Of a stretch of 33,269 nucleotides of DNA, positions 23,055 to 30,532 are shown piece after piece. How positions within the stretch are numbered: the first letter of the stretch is position 1; every line of letters begins with the position of its first letter. The translations under genes were made by a program, and so were the position numbers. The DNA is from Deltaproteobacteria bacterium (GTDB taxonomy: Bacteria > Desulfobacterota > SM23-61): contig VGSF01000051.1 in the NCBI GenBank assembly GCA_016875165.1, positions 1 to 33,269 of the forward strand, in the 5' to 3' direction. The notes under the pieces were generated by a model, which saw only the letters and a program-made list of their open reading frames with translations, ran no database searches and was not told the DNA's origin.

Positions 23055-23494
23055 TAAAACCCCAGACTTCCTCGCGGAAGAATAACTTTGAGCATGGTAT
23101 CAAATAGCCAAAAAGAGCCGAAGGAGAGCCCCACGCTTAAACTTAAAACCATCCACCACTTTAGACGTTCTATAACTCCGAACAGGAAGGCCGTTAGGAT
23201 AAGCATGGTAAAGCGGTAGCCCAGGGTTTCCAGGGCCAACATGGTGAAAACACAACCCGCCAAAATGGCTAAGGCATGAAGCCCTTCTGACCACTTAACC
23301 GATCTCCAGGAGCTGGCCAGGCGGCCCCGGACAATCAGGATGATTCCCAGAATAGCCAGGAACGAGGATAGGAGCAACGGCAGGTATCCGGGGCCCGGCC
23401 GGCTGTGCGTGCCCAGGGGCAAGACCCGAGTTTCTATCATCACGAATACCGCTAACAGAAGAAGGACGATTCCGCTTAGGCGATCGGTAGTCAT
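23054..23494 (-). CDS. tctB: Tripartite tricarboxylate transporter small membrane subunit (TctB)
   Basis: This 146-aa protein has four predicted helices. It matches TctB by size, topology and position: RLSGIVLLLLAVFVMIETRVLPLGTHSRPGPGYLPLLLSSFLAILG is a typical N-terminal half with the GPGYLP motif. It sits between panB (19-bp gap) and tctA (1-nt overlap). Confidence 0.9.
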   Translation of the reverse strand: MTTDRLSGIVLLLLAVFVMIETRVLPLGTHSRPGPGYLPLLLSSFLAILGIILIVRGRLASSWRSVKWSEGLHALAILAGCVFTMLALETLGYRFTMLILTAFLFGVIERLKWWMVLSLSVGLSFGSFWLFDTMLKVILPRGSLGF

Positions 23495-23513
23495 ACGGGT
23501 TTTCCCTATGCCC

Positions 23514-24395
23514 TCATTTTGGCGGCTTTATCTCTTTGGCTTTCTTTTCAGCAGCCGCCCATTCTTTGAACTTGGCAAGTTCTTCAGAGATCATGGGATA
23601 AATGTGTTTGGGTTCCGGGAAGGTCCTGTTCCTTACGTCCTTTACATACTCGGTCAAAGCTTCCGTGCAAACTTTGGCCACTTCGGCGTAGCGCTTGACG
23701 AATTTGGGAGTAAAGGCTTCGAAGATCCCCAGCATGTCGCTGACAATGAGAAGTTGACCATCACAGTGCGGCCCGGCGCCAATGCTCAAAACCGGGATGG
23801 AGAGAAGGTCGCGGATATAACCGGAAACTTCGGGAGGGATGGCCTCCAGGAGGATCAAGGCCGCGCCCGCTTCCTGCACGGCCAGGGCATCTTGGACCTG
23901 AGCCCTGGCGCTCTCCAGAGTCCGCCCCTGGGCCTTGAACCCGCCCAACTGCGAAGAGCTTTGAGGGGTAAGTCCGATATGCCCCATGACCAGCATACCG
24001 GCATCGACGATTGCCCGGATGCGGCTGGCCACGCGCACCCCGCCCTCTAATTTGACCGCATCCACTCGCGCTTCCTTGAAAAAGCGGCCGGCATTCTCCA
24101 CCGCTGCTTCATCGGTGGTCTGGTAGGAAAGAAAAGGCATGTCCCCGACAACGAAAGTATTCGGGGCGCCCCGACGAACCGCCTCGCTGTGGACAATCAT
24201 CTGATCCATGGTTACGGGCATGGTTCCTTCATACCCATAGACGCACATGCCCAGAGAATCCCCCACCAGGATCATATCGATTCCGGCTTTCTCGGCGAAG
24301 GTGGCGGTGGGAAAATCATAACTGGTAATGTAGGCGACTTGCTCTCCTTTTTCCTTCATCGCGTAAAAATCCTGGATGCTCTTCTTTTTTTTCAT
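23514..24395 (-). CDS. panB: 3-methyl-2-oxobutanoate hydroxymethyltransferase
   Basis: PanB joins 2-oxoisovalerate and 5,10-methylene-THF to give ketopantoate in pantothenate/CoA synthesis. The 293-aa protein keeps the active-site segments ITSYDFPTATFAEKAG, ILVGDSLGM (metal-binding Asp), AVKLEGG (Lys and Glu), MGHIGLTPQS, LLEAIPPEVSG and LSIGAGPHCDGQLLVSD-like IGAGPHCDGQ. The start is ATG 24395 with AGGAGG nearby. An upstream in-frame ATG at 24467 lies inside the dehydrogenase gene. It carries a charged C-terminal extension (EWAAAEKKAKEIKPP). No panC or panD is nearby. It lies inside a transporter/dehydrogenase operon, which raises the option of a catabolic or broadened role. Confidence 0.9.
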   Translation of the reverse strand: MKKKKSIQDFYAMKEKGEQVAYITSYDFPTATFAEKAGIDMILVGDSLGMCVYGYEGTMPVTMDQMIVHSEAVRRGAPNTFVVGDMPFLSYQTTDEAAVENAGRFFKEARVDAVKLEGGVRVASRIRAIVDAGMLVMGHIGLTPQSSSQLGGFKAQGRTLESARAQVQDALAVQEAGAALILLEAIPPEVSGYIRDLLSIPVLSIGAGPHCDGQLLIVSDMLGIFEAFTPKFVKRYAEVAKVCTEALTEYVKDVRNRTFPEPKHIYPMISEELAKFKEWAAAEKKAKEIKPPK

Positions 24396-24409
24396 AACTC
24401 CTCCTGCCC

Positions 24410-25570
24410 TTAGAAAGCGTTGTTGATGATTTTGATAATATCTTCCACGGTTAACTGTCTGGCGCAACGGCTCAAGAGCCGTTGCTCTTTATGGGCGTCA
24501 ATAGCCCACCGTTTCACTCTGGACTCTTCCTGAACCGCACCCAGGTCTTTCAAGGACCCGGGCAAATCAAGGCTCTTGAGCAGAGCCCGAATTGCTTCGA
24601 TGGCTTTATCGGCTGCCTCACGGTCGGATAACCCGTATATATTTTCCCCCATGGCCTCAGCCATTTCGGCGAATTTGGGGGCTTTGGCCACTTTAATATA
24701 TTCGAAACACGAGGGCATGAGGGCGCTCAAGGTCGTGCCATGGGAGGTATGGTATTCCCCGCCGAGGGGATAGGCGATGGCATGAATGAGGCTGGTGCCC
24801 GAGTTCTGTAAAACAAACGAAGACATCATCGATCCCATAGCCACATAGTAACGCGCTTCCAGATCCCGGCCATCTGCGTAGGCCGGCCCAACCCAGCGGG
24901 TAATCATGGACATAGCTTTAATGGCAATGGCATCGGTTAAGGGGTTGGCGCCCTGGGAAACAAAGGGTTCGGCGGCATGGATGAAAGCATCGATTCCCGC
25001 GGCAGCCGTAACCTGCGGCGGGGAAGTTACCGTAAGCATGGGATCGATGAGCGCCACATTGGGCTGGAGGGCCTGCGAGGCAACCGCTTTTTTCACATGA
25101 TCTTCCACATCCACGAAAATGGCGTGCTTGGTAATCTCGGCGCCGGTCCCGGCTGTAGTCGGGATCATAATCGTAGGTTTGCCCCGGCGGGTAACTTTTT
25201 CCACGCCGAAATAGTCTTTGGTTACTCCTGGATTGGTGGTAAGGGCCGAGGCCATCTTGGCCACGTCCATTACGCTCCCTCCGCCCAAACCAATGAAAAC
25301 ATCGAAATTTCCTTTTCGGGCTACCTCGGCCGCGCGTTCCACAACCGTGGTGTACGGCTCCTGCTCCATCCGGTCATAGATTTCAAATTCCAAAGGCTTC
25401 GCCTTTAAGGATGAAATTACTTTTTCAGCAATGCCGGCCTTGCTCACATGCGGGCCAGTAATCAATAAAATTCGCCCGGCTCCTAATTTTTTGGCGTATT
25501 CGCCAACCTTTTTCACTACATCCATGCCGAACATGATGTCCGGCGTGTTAAAAGGAATGATTTGAAACAT
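24410..25570 (-). CDS. Iron-containing alcohol dehydrogenase
   Basis: This 386-aa group III alcohol dehydrogenase is NAD(P)-dependent and cytosolic. GLGGGSVMDVAK (95-105) binds the cofactor. Metal ligands D194 and H198 (GIDAFIHAAEPF), H263 (LIHAIAYPLGG) and H277 (EYHTSHGTTL) are all present, as is the TTAGTGAEITKHAIF segment. Substrates in the family include 1,3-propanediol, 4-hydroxybutyrate, lactaldehyde and simple alcohols. I cannot say which. It is the first gene of the operon, 14 bp ahead of panB. Confidence 0.92.
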   Translation of the reverse strand: MFQIIPFNTPDIMFGMDVVKKVGEYAKKLGAGRILLITGPHVSKAGIAEKVISSLKAKPLEFEIYDRMEQEPYTTVVERAAEVARKGNFDVFIGLGGGSVMDVAKMASALTTNPGVTKDYFGVEKVTRRGKPTIMIPTTAGTGAEITKHAIFVDVEDHVKKAVASQALQPNVALIDPMLTVTSPPQVTAAAGIDAFIHAAEPFVSQGANPLTDAIAIKAMSMITRWVGPAYADGRDLEARYYVAMGSMMSSFVLQNSGTSLIHAIAYPLGGEYHTSHGTTLSALMPSCFEYIKVAKAPKFAEMAEAMGENIYGLSDREAADKAIEAIRALLKSLDLPGSLKDLGAVQEESRVKRWAIDAHKEQRLLSRCARQLTVEDIIKIINNAF

Positions 25571-25894
25571 TTTTTCTTAGCCTTTCTTGCAAATGCTGTA
25601 AATTCATGGCGCAGATTGCTGCGCTTCGGAGACAAATATTTAGTAGTGTAGAAAAAAGGAGACCTGTTTAGTAAAATAGCCCTCTTTACGATAGAGAATA
25701 TCATAAAAGGGGGCTAAGTGGGAAACGCTTATTATCAGAAACAGGAAGTCACAATAGAATTTGATTGTAGCTGATCAAAGGGGATAAACATCTATAAAAT
25801 TTGTTACTCAAATTCCGCCATAAGAAATAGGGATAAAAATCCTTTTTGAAGTTAATAGGTTAAGGGGGTGTTGATGATTTTTTGAAAAAAAAGC

Positions 25895-25924
25895 TTGACA
25901 TCCTCCTATAAAATTTAGTATGAT
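25895..25924 (+). promoter_or_regulatory. Strong sigma-70-type promoter without an obvious gene
   Basis: TTGACA (25895-25900) is a perfect -35 box. After an 18-bp spacer comes TATGAT (25919-25924, 5 of 6). It points right, toward the 3' end of the oppositely oriented hom gene. No protein-coding gene longer than 17 codons follows before the hairpin at 26035. Confidence 0.65.
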
Positions 25925-25946
25925 CCAACGGAATTCGGAATATGAG

Positions 25947-26000
25947 ATGAATTTTCTATCGTATCGTAAATTGGGTTTTTGTTTAGGTCTCTTGTTTTGA
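25947..26000 (+). CDS. Possible 17-aa peptide or gene remnant
   Basis: ATG is followed by 16 further codons and TGA, giving MNFLSYRKLGFCLGLLF. The peptide has a basic then hydrophobic pattern like the start of a signal peptide. It begins about 22 bp after the promoter -10 box, with only a weak ribosome site (GAATATGAG). It may be a small membrane peptide, the 5' stub of a lost secreted protein, or chance. Confidence 0.25.
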   Translation: MNFLSYRKLGFCLGLLF

Positions 26001-26034
26001 ACGCTACCAAAGTGTTACTAAAAAAGATTGTTTC

Positions 26035-26053
26035 GTCACGCCAAAGGCGTGAC
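26035..26053. terminator. Hairpin downstream of hom
   Basis: GTCACGCCAAAGGCGTGAC forms an 8-bp stem with a 3-nt loop. On the minus strand, after the hom stop, it is followed by GAAACAATCTTTTTTAG, an imperfect uridine tract. On the plus strand it could end the transcript from the promoter at 25895. Confidence 0.5.
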
Positions 26054-26085
26054 TCGTAATGACTCTTTCTCGACTTCTTACGAAT

Positions 26086-27114
26086 TCATCCTTGATAGAT
26101 GCGGATGATGTCTTTAAGCAGAGCTGCCGCTGCCCCCAGGGGGTTGGATTTCCCTCCGGAGACGGTCACCCGGTCCATCGTATCCGTAAGGTAAGATATG
26201 GCTTTTTCCGTCCCCCGGACGCTGGCTAAAGGATGGTCCTTAGGCAGGGCCATGGGAGCAACGGAAGCCTCAACTTTTCCATCTTTTTTCTCCGCCTTGC
26301 CAATCAGCTTGATGACCTTCCTATCTTTTTTGGCCTTCTGAATATCTTCCGGGGTTACTTTAGTGATTCCTTCAACAGGAATATCGTTCAGGGACAATCG
26401 GGCGCCAAGAACTTCATTGGCAATAAGCAGGATTTTATTGGCGGTGTCTCTCCCCTCCACATCCAAAGAAGGATCTGGTTCGGCAACCCCCATCTTCTGG
26501 GCTTCGGCCAGCGCTTCTGCGTAGGGGCAACCGTCCTCGTACATCCGGGTAAGGATATAATTGGTGGTACCGTTGAGAATCCCCTCAGCGGTCAGAACTT
26601 CTGTCCCGGCCAGACAGGTAAGCCCGACGTCCAAAGTCGGCAGGGCCGCTGCCGTTGCCGCGCTGATCATCAACTTGACTTTGGACTTCTCGGCCAGCGT
26701 CTTCATTTCGTTATAGCGAAGGACCATTGGGCCTTTGGCAGCTGTCACGACATGCCGACCCTGGCTCAATGCCGTGCGCATGTGGGTCAAGGCTGGTTCC
26801 CCGTCTTTGATGTTGGTGGGAGTGGTCTCGACGAGTAAATCCGCAGGAACTAAGGACAGAGCCTCCTTTCCCGAAAACCCTTTCTTGCCAAACCCGGGCA
26901 TTTCCTCCACCCTTCCTCCTTTTTTGAGGTGAGCCATGAGCTCTTCCAGAGGCAAGCCGGCGGGGGAGACGGCAGCCCCCCCGATATCCACTGCGACAAC
27001 GATCTTCAGGTTCAGGCCATATCGCTCTTTCAGGTCTTTATCTTTCTGGATCAGCAGGCCCACGAAAGCCTGGCCCACTCTTCCCATACCGCAGATCACG
27101 ATGCGCACGTCCAT
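26086..27114 (-). CDS. hom: Homoserine dehydrogenase (short form)
   Basis: This enzyme reduces aspartate semialdehyde to homoserine for threonine and methionine synthesis. The 342-aa product has VICGMGRVGQAF (cofactor-binding), VETTPTNIKDGEPA, AAKGPMVLRYNEM, GILNGTTNYILTRM and DPSLDVEGRDTANKILLI, which are the catalytic and family signatures. It ends near residue 342 and lacks the C-terminal ACT regulatory domain of longer enzymes, so feedback inhibition through that domain is not expected. The ATG at 27114 has GGAGGAG 6 nt upstream. The TTG at 27120 adjoins that site and is unlikely. It stands as a single gene. Confidence 0.92.
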   Translation of the reverse strand: MDVRIVICGMGRVGQAFVGLLIQKDKDLKERYGLNLKIVVAVDIGGAAVSPAGLPLEELMAHLKKGGRVEEMPGFGKKGFSGKEALSLVPADLLVETTPTNIKDGEPALTHMRTALSQGRHVVTAAKGPMVLRYNEMKTLAEKSKVKLMISAATAAALPTLDVGLTCLAGTEVLTAEGILNGTTNYILTRMYEDGCPYAEALAEAQKMGVAEPDPSLDVEGRDTANKILLIANEVLGARLSLNDIPVEGITKVTPEDIQKAKKDRKVIKLIGKAEKKDGKVEASVAPMALPKDHPLASVRGTEKAISYLTDTMDRVTVSGGKSNPLGAAAALLKDIIRIYQG

Positions 27115-27188
27115 AGCCAACTCCTCCCTTGAAATTTGCAGTCTATTCTTTTTACCAGATTAAGGTAAGAAGCTCAACAGACAAAATT

Positions 27189-27207
27189 GATGGCTTCGTA
27201 AAAAGTC
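27189..27207. repeat. Solo left end of a family 2 element (copy 2c)
   Basis: GATGGCTTCGTAAAAAGTC matches the family 2 terminal sequence, but no matching right end follows within the gap. It is directly followed by a REP-like palindromic module. The rest of the element was probably lost or replaced. Confidence 0.55.
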
Positions 27208-27374
27208 CTTCCCCCTCATTTTCGTCATTCCCGCCCCGCATCAAGTGCGGGATAAACTCCAGCGGGAATCCAGGTATATTGTTTTTTTCTTTCGGCATTG
27301 ATTGATTTCTTTGGGGGAATATTCAGGAGAAAACACTCCATGGAAACCAGGGGCAGAGACGGTTGGTGGTGAGG

Positions 27375-27512
27375 GTGAGGAAGATGTTTTGTCGGGAAAC
27401 TTTTAAGAAGTATGGATATTCCGGGGCCAGGGTGGCGCGTTTTCGGGGAGTGACGGCTTCCTTGGCCAATCGTTACGCGAGTTCTGAAAGGTTGATCGCA
27501 ATGGATCAATAA
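27375..27512 (+). pseudogene. Relic of a transposase-associated C-terminal helix-turn-helix
   Basis: The frame ending at TAA 27512 reads RKMFCRETFKKYGYSGARVA, then RFRGVTASLANRYASSE. This resembles the C-terminal DNA-binding helix-turn-helix of IS200-like/REP-associated Y1 transposases (typically GYSGAEVARFLGVTTSAVNR). No upstream catalytic part with HUH motifs is present and there is no sensible start. It is a decayed fragment. A related relic lies on the other side of vapBC on the opposite strand. Confidence 0.5.
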
Positions 27513-27574
27513 TAATAAAAGTTGCACTTGAATCAACCTCCCCCAAAAACACATTGGAATTTAAAAATTATCTC

Positions 27575-27611
27575 TTGATTTCACACAAACTGATGTGTAA
27601 CATTATGTGTG
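27575..27611 (+). promoter_or_regulatory. vapBC promoter with palindromic operator
   Basis: TTGATT (27575-27580) and TAACAT (27598-27603) are spaced by 17 bp. CACACA (27582-27587) in the spacer is mirrored by TGTGT at 27594-27598 and TGTGTG at 27606-27611. The inverted repeats overlap the -10 box, as expected for repression by the VapB-VapC complex. Autoregulation is inferred from the family. Confidence 0.6.
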
Positions 27612-27632
27612 ATTATTAAGGAGGTGATTTTT

Positions 27633-27833
27633 ATGGCAACAAATTTACAGATAGATGACAATCTCATTTTAAAAGCTGTTAAACTCGGTGGACATAGAAC
27701 GAAAAAGGCTGCTGTCTCAAAGGCACTAATTGAATATATACATCAATTGGAGCAAGAAAAAATTCTCTCGCTGTTTGGGGCTGTGGAATACGACCCTGAA
27801 TATGATTATAAAAAACAAAGAAGACGGCCATGA
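27633..27833 (+). CDS. vapB: VapB-type antitoxin (type II toxin-antitoxin)
   Basis: This 66-aa protein is predicted to bind and neutralise VapC and to repress the operon. ATNLQIDDNLILKAVKLGG, then HRTKKAAVSKALIEYIHQLE, is the ribbon-helix-helix DNA-binding part. EKILSLFGAVEYDPEYDYKKQR is the toxin-binding tail typical of this VapB group. The ATG at 27633 has AAGGAGGTG about 8 nt upstream. The in-frame ATT/ATG options further upstream are not needed. It overlaps vapC by 4 nt (ATGA). Confidence 0.92.
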   Translation: MATNLQIDDNLILKAVKLGGHRTKKAAVSKALIEYIHQLEQEKILSLFGAVEYDPEYDYKKQRRRP

Positions 27834-28234
27834 AGGTCATTGTTGACACTAGCGTATGGTCTCTGGCTTTAAGGCGCGATAAACAGGACCCCCCTGCGCC
27901 AGTCCAAGAGCTTCGTCATATAATCCATGGCCATCGCCTCCAAATGATTGGCCCCATACGCCAGGAGATTTTATCGGGTATTCGCAGTGAATCTCAGTTT
28001 AAAAAACTCCGGAAGCATCTTGAAAGCTTTCCCGATCTTCCAATTCTCACCGAAGACTATATTACTGCAGCCCAGTTTTTCAATCATTGCCGTTCAAAAG
28101 GGATACAAGGCTCAAATACTGATTTCTTGATTTGCGCTGTGGCTGTCAGAAACAAGTTCTCAATATATACTACAGACAAAGACTTCGAGCTATTTTCGGA
28201 GCATATCCAAATTGTTCTCCACAAAGCTGATTAA
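27830..28234 (+). CDS. vapC: VapC-type PIN-domain ribonuclease toxin
   Basis: This 134-aa PIN-domain nuclease has the four expected acidic residues: D6 (IVDTSVWSLAL), E46 (IRQEILSGI), D98 (GSNTDFLICAVA) and D116 (TTDKDFELF). It is predicted to cleave RNA, usually tRNA or rRNA in this family, when VapB is degraded. Full length suggests an active toxin. The locus lies between two transposase relics, which fits acquisition by transfer. Confidence 0.93.
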   Translation: MKVIVDTSVWSLALRRDKQDPPAPVQELRHIIHGHRLQMIGPIRQEILSGIRSESQFKKLRKHLESFPDLPILTEDYITAAQFFNHCRSKGIQGSNTDFLICAVAVRNKFSIYTTDKDFELFSEHIQIVLHKAD

Positions 28235-28579
28235 TTCCAACATTGCTCTTGCAGCCGACAGCTAATCGCTACGGCTGAAGAGTCCGTTCGGTCGCGCTGC
28301 GCGCGCCCGAACGGCAAGTTGCGGGGAGCGTTTCGCCCGATTTGTCCGGCCGTGGAAAAAGGGGACATTGGTTCCCAAGCAACTTACAAATCCCGCTGGA
28401 AAGCACCCCCCTCTCTGAATTCCCCGCCTGGTTAACCGCTGATGTTGCCACCTTTAAAGACCGCCCAACTTCTGCTCCGGAATAACCCTCTTCCCCTGCC
28501 GCCAAATCAGCCCGATTAAACTCACGTCCAAGTATCCACCTTCCCTCAATCCATAAGCCGATCACGCTGTTGGAGAACC
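28235..28579. other. Gap between vapC and the amidase gene
   Basis: This gap carries a GC-rich inverted sequence (GTTCGGTCGCGC and GCGCGCCCGAAC, about 28287-28314) and the transposase relic described below. No intact gene is present. Confidence 0.55.
28410..28490 (-). pseudogene. Second transposase C-terminal relic, opposite strand
   Basis: The minus strand reads EEGYSGAEVGRSLKVATSAV, then NQAGNSE, the same helix-turn-helix type as the fragment at 27375-27512 and closer to the GYSGAEV consensus. It is embedded in a longer open frame (28601 to 28269) whose other parts do not look like protein. It overlaps no catalytic transposase domain. It is oriented toward vapBC, as is the left relic. Confidence 0.5.
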
Positions 28580-29611
28580 TCAGGAGCATCCTGTCTGGCA
28601 TATCTCGATAGGACCAGTATCTATCCCACTTTTTAAGTTGCCAAGTTGCTTCGGAATCAACGCCGTGAAGATGGCTTTGGGGATCATGGCATGGATCCCC
28701 TTATTTCCGTCAACGATTTGGGTCACTCGCAAATCAACTGCTAAACTGCATAAAGCATAGGCATCATCAGGGGTCAATCTTTTGCTCTTGGAAATAAACT
28801 GAATCGCATCCCGCAGGGCAATTTTAACCGCTTGGTTGAGGTCTTCATGGAAACCCATGGTGATCCAATGAGTGTCCGTTTCCCCCAGGGGGCGTTCCAG
28901 CTTCATATCTTTGCGTACGAAAAACTGCAAGACCGCCTCTTCCATGGCCGTCTCTATGGCTGTCACATTTACTTCCCCATCCCCCTGGACGGCATGGGCG
29001 TCACCGGCAGAAAATAAGGCGCCTGGCACGCTAACCGGCAGATAAAGCGTTGTTCCGGCCACCAGTTCTTTATTGTCTATATTCCCCCCGAAATAATCCG
29101 GCGCGGCCGCTGGCCTTATCTCTCCTGCCCTGGGAGCCACCCCCATGACCCCCAGGAAGGGCTGAAGGGGAATGACAACCCCCGGGGCAAAAGTTGTTTC
29201 CATGCGCTTCAAATCCAACTGGAAGCTCTTGAACTGTCCTACCGGAAAATCCTCCGGCAGCCCTCCGATATTCATTTCGGCCGGATAATGGTAGTTCACG
29301 CCGCAGTCGATGGGAACAAGCTTCTTTATGCGAATTTCCAGAACATCTCCCGGCTCGGCCCCATTGACGAAGATGGGTCCGGTAAGGGTATGGGAACCCC
29401 TATTGCAGTCTATGTAGGTCTGCTTCTTCGCTATCAGCTCTTTCAGAGTCATCCCGCAACGAAGCTCTCCATCCATGAGCATCATCGTGTTCATGACCAC
29501 GGTATTTCCGGAGTCAATGGTGAGCACCGGCGGGATGGCCGCGTCAAAAAACCCGGTGTGCACCGTCTCTCGGGTGGCTTTTAAATAATGGATTCTATTG
29601 CTCTCGCTCAT
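28580..29611 (-). CDS. Acetamidase/formamidase family protein
   Basis: This 343-aa FmdA/AmdA-type amidohydrolase is predicted to release ammonia from a small amide such as formamide or acetamide. Family features are HTGFFDAAIPPVLTIDSGNTV at the N-terminus, GPIFVNGAEPGDVLEIRI, GVNYHYPAEMNIGG and ALFSAGDAHAVQGDGEVNVTAIET, the last being the highly conserved metal/active-site segment. It ends with a cysteine-containing tail (IEICQTGCS). The gene is last in a four-gene operon, 71 bp after the selenoprotein gene. The true substrate may be a product of that pathway. Confidence 0.88.
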   Translation of the reverse strand: MSESNRIHYLKATRETVHTGFFDAAIPPVLTIDSGNTVVMNTMMLMDGELRCGMTLKELIAKKQTYIDCNRGSHTLTGPIFVNGAEPGDVLEIRIKKLVPIDCGVNYHYPAEMNIGGLPEDFPVGQFKSFQLDLKRMETTFAPGVVIPLQPFLGVMGVAPRAGEIRPAAAPDYFGGNIDNKELVAGTTLYLPVSVPGALFSAGDAHAVQGDGEVNVTAIETAMEEAVLQFFVRKDMKLERPLGETDTHWITMGFHEDLNQAVKIALRDAIQFISKSKRLTPDDAYALCSLAVDLRVTQIVDGNKGIHAMIPKAIFTALIPKQLGNLKSGIDTGPIEICQTGCS

Positions 29612-29682
29612 ATCTGTCCCTCCCCAGAAAAAAAATCATCTAACTAAGCACCATGCGCGATATGGAAAAAGGGCGTCCCTCT

Positions 29683-30507
29683 TCACTTCAACAGTTGACC
29701 TTCCTGCTCGAGCATTTCCTTCAAATCCCGTTCATAGCTCTCCCAATCGAACGGTTCACCCCATTCATAAGGCAGGTCCAAGACCTCTCCGGGTACCTTT
29801 GATTTCACCAGGGCCTCCAAAGCATCCTGCAAAATGCGCATTTGCAGGGCTGCATCTTTGGGCTTGCCGCACTGACGACCAAGTGGAAAATCTATGAACA
29901 CGGCCCGCGGCGGCCTGACTAAAGTCATCATGTCTCGGCACGAACCAATGTAAATGGTGGAAATTCCACCTTCTTCAATCCCGCGCGCGATCAGTCCCAC
30001 GGACTGATGGTCCAGAGGTCAGGCAGCCACCAGGAGGGCGGCATCGGCACCCTGCCCATTCAAGACTTCCAGAATTTTAGGTATGGTCTCTCTTTGCAAG
30101 TCTGTGCGCTTGTAAAGCCTTCCCATGCCCAGGGTAACCGCCGTTGGGGCCATCTGCCCGATATGCCCCGACCTTTCCAGCTCTTGAAGACGCTCGATGG
30201 GAAAAACACAATTTAAGTCCTTAAGCGCGTCGCGGTGGTCGAAGTAATTGTGATGAAGCCTGAGCTTCTTAAGATGTGTGTCTTTCGGGATCAGCCGGAA
30301 GCTCAAATCATTCACTGCCCAGGGGTCAAAAGGCGGCTGGTCTTCCCGGAAGATTCCCGCCGAGCTAATCAAAGTTAGGCAGCTCTGCGCCAGCGGTTTC
30401 TCCAAGGGGGTCCAGGGGCTCGAATCAAAAGTGGACCACCGATAGGGAGGAAATCCCATGCCTTGGTATCTCTTATTTAAGCAATCCACGTAAGATATGC
30501 GAGACAT
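29683..30507 (-). CDS. Selenoprotein of the glycine/sarcosine/betaine reductase B family (TGA read as selenocysteine)
   Basis: This 274-aa protein continues through an in-frame TGA (30021-30019), predicted to encode selenocysteine at residue 163. Both sides match one family. Upstream are STFDSSPWTPLEKPLAQ, LTLISSAGIFREDQPPFDP, LRLHHNYFDHRDALKDLNCVFP and GADAALLVAA. Downstream are PLDHQSVGLIARGIEEGGI, CRDMMTLVRPPRAVFIDFPLG and LDLPYEW. The active-site context is A-Sec-P-L-D-H-Q. Relatives usually have Cys (or Sec) where this protein has Asp, so the redox pair is absent. A hairpin of the bacterial SECIS type follows the TGA. The ATG at 30507 has GGAGG about 5 nt upstream. Family members reductively cleave C-N bonds through a selenol. 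The substrate is unknown. Confidence 0.88.
29990..30021 (-). promoter_or_regulatory. UGA codon with bacterial SECIS-like hairpin
   Basis: The TGA is at 30021-30019. Ten nucleotides later ATCAGTCC (30008-30001) pairs perfectly with GGACTGAT (29997-29990) around a GTG loop. Position, stem length and the apical GU fit a bacterial selenocysteine insertion element inside the coding sequence. Confidence 0.75.
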
Positions 30508-30532
30508 ATTACCTCCTTGCCCCTTCCCCTTC

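Larger units (their letters stand above)
25571..26085. other. Gap between the dehydrogenase operon and hom, with an orphan promoter
   Basis: No full gene is supported. A strong plus-strand promoter (25895-25924), a 17-codon open frame (25947-26000) and a hairpin (26035-26053) lie in the right half. The left half should hold the minus-strand promoter of the alcohol dehydrogenase operon, but I cannot identify it firmly. Confidence 0.6.
27115..27632. other. Gap between hom and vapB with repeat end and transposase relic
   Basis: This gap contains a lone family 2 element end (27189-27207), a REP-like inverted module (CATTCCCGCC and GCGGGAATCC, about 27227-27272), a relic of a transposase C-terminus (27375-27512) and the vapBC promoter/operator. 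Confidence 0.6.

Noticed and set aside
30019..30021. TGA in the reductase gene as a frameshift or nonsense mutation
   Set aside because: The frame and family resemblance continue without shift on both sides, the residue lies at the family's selenocysteine position, and a SECIS-like hairpin follows at the right distance.
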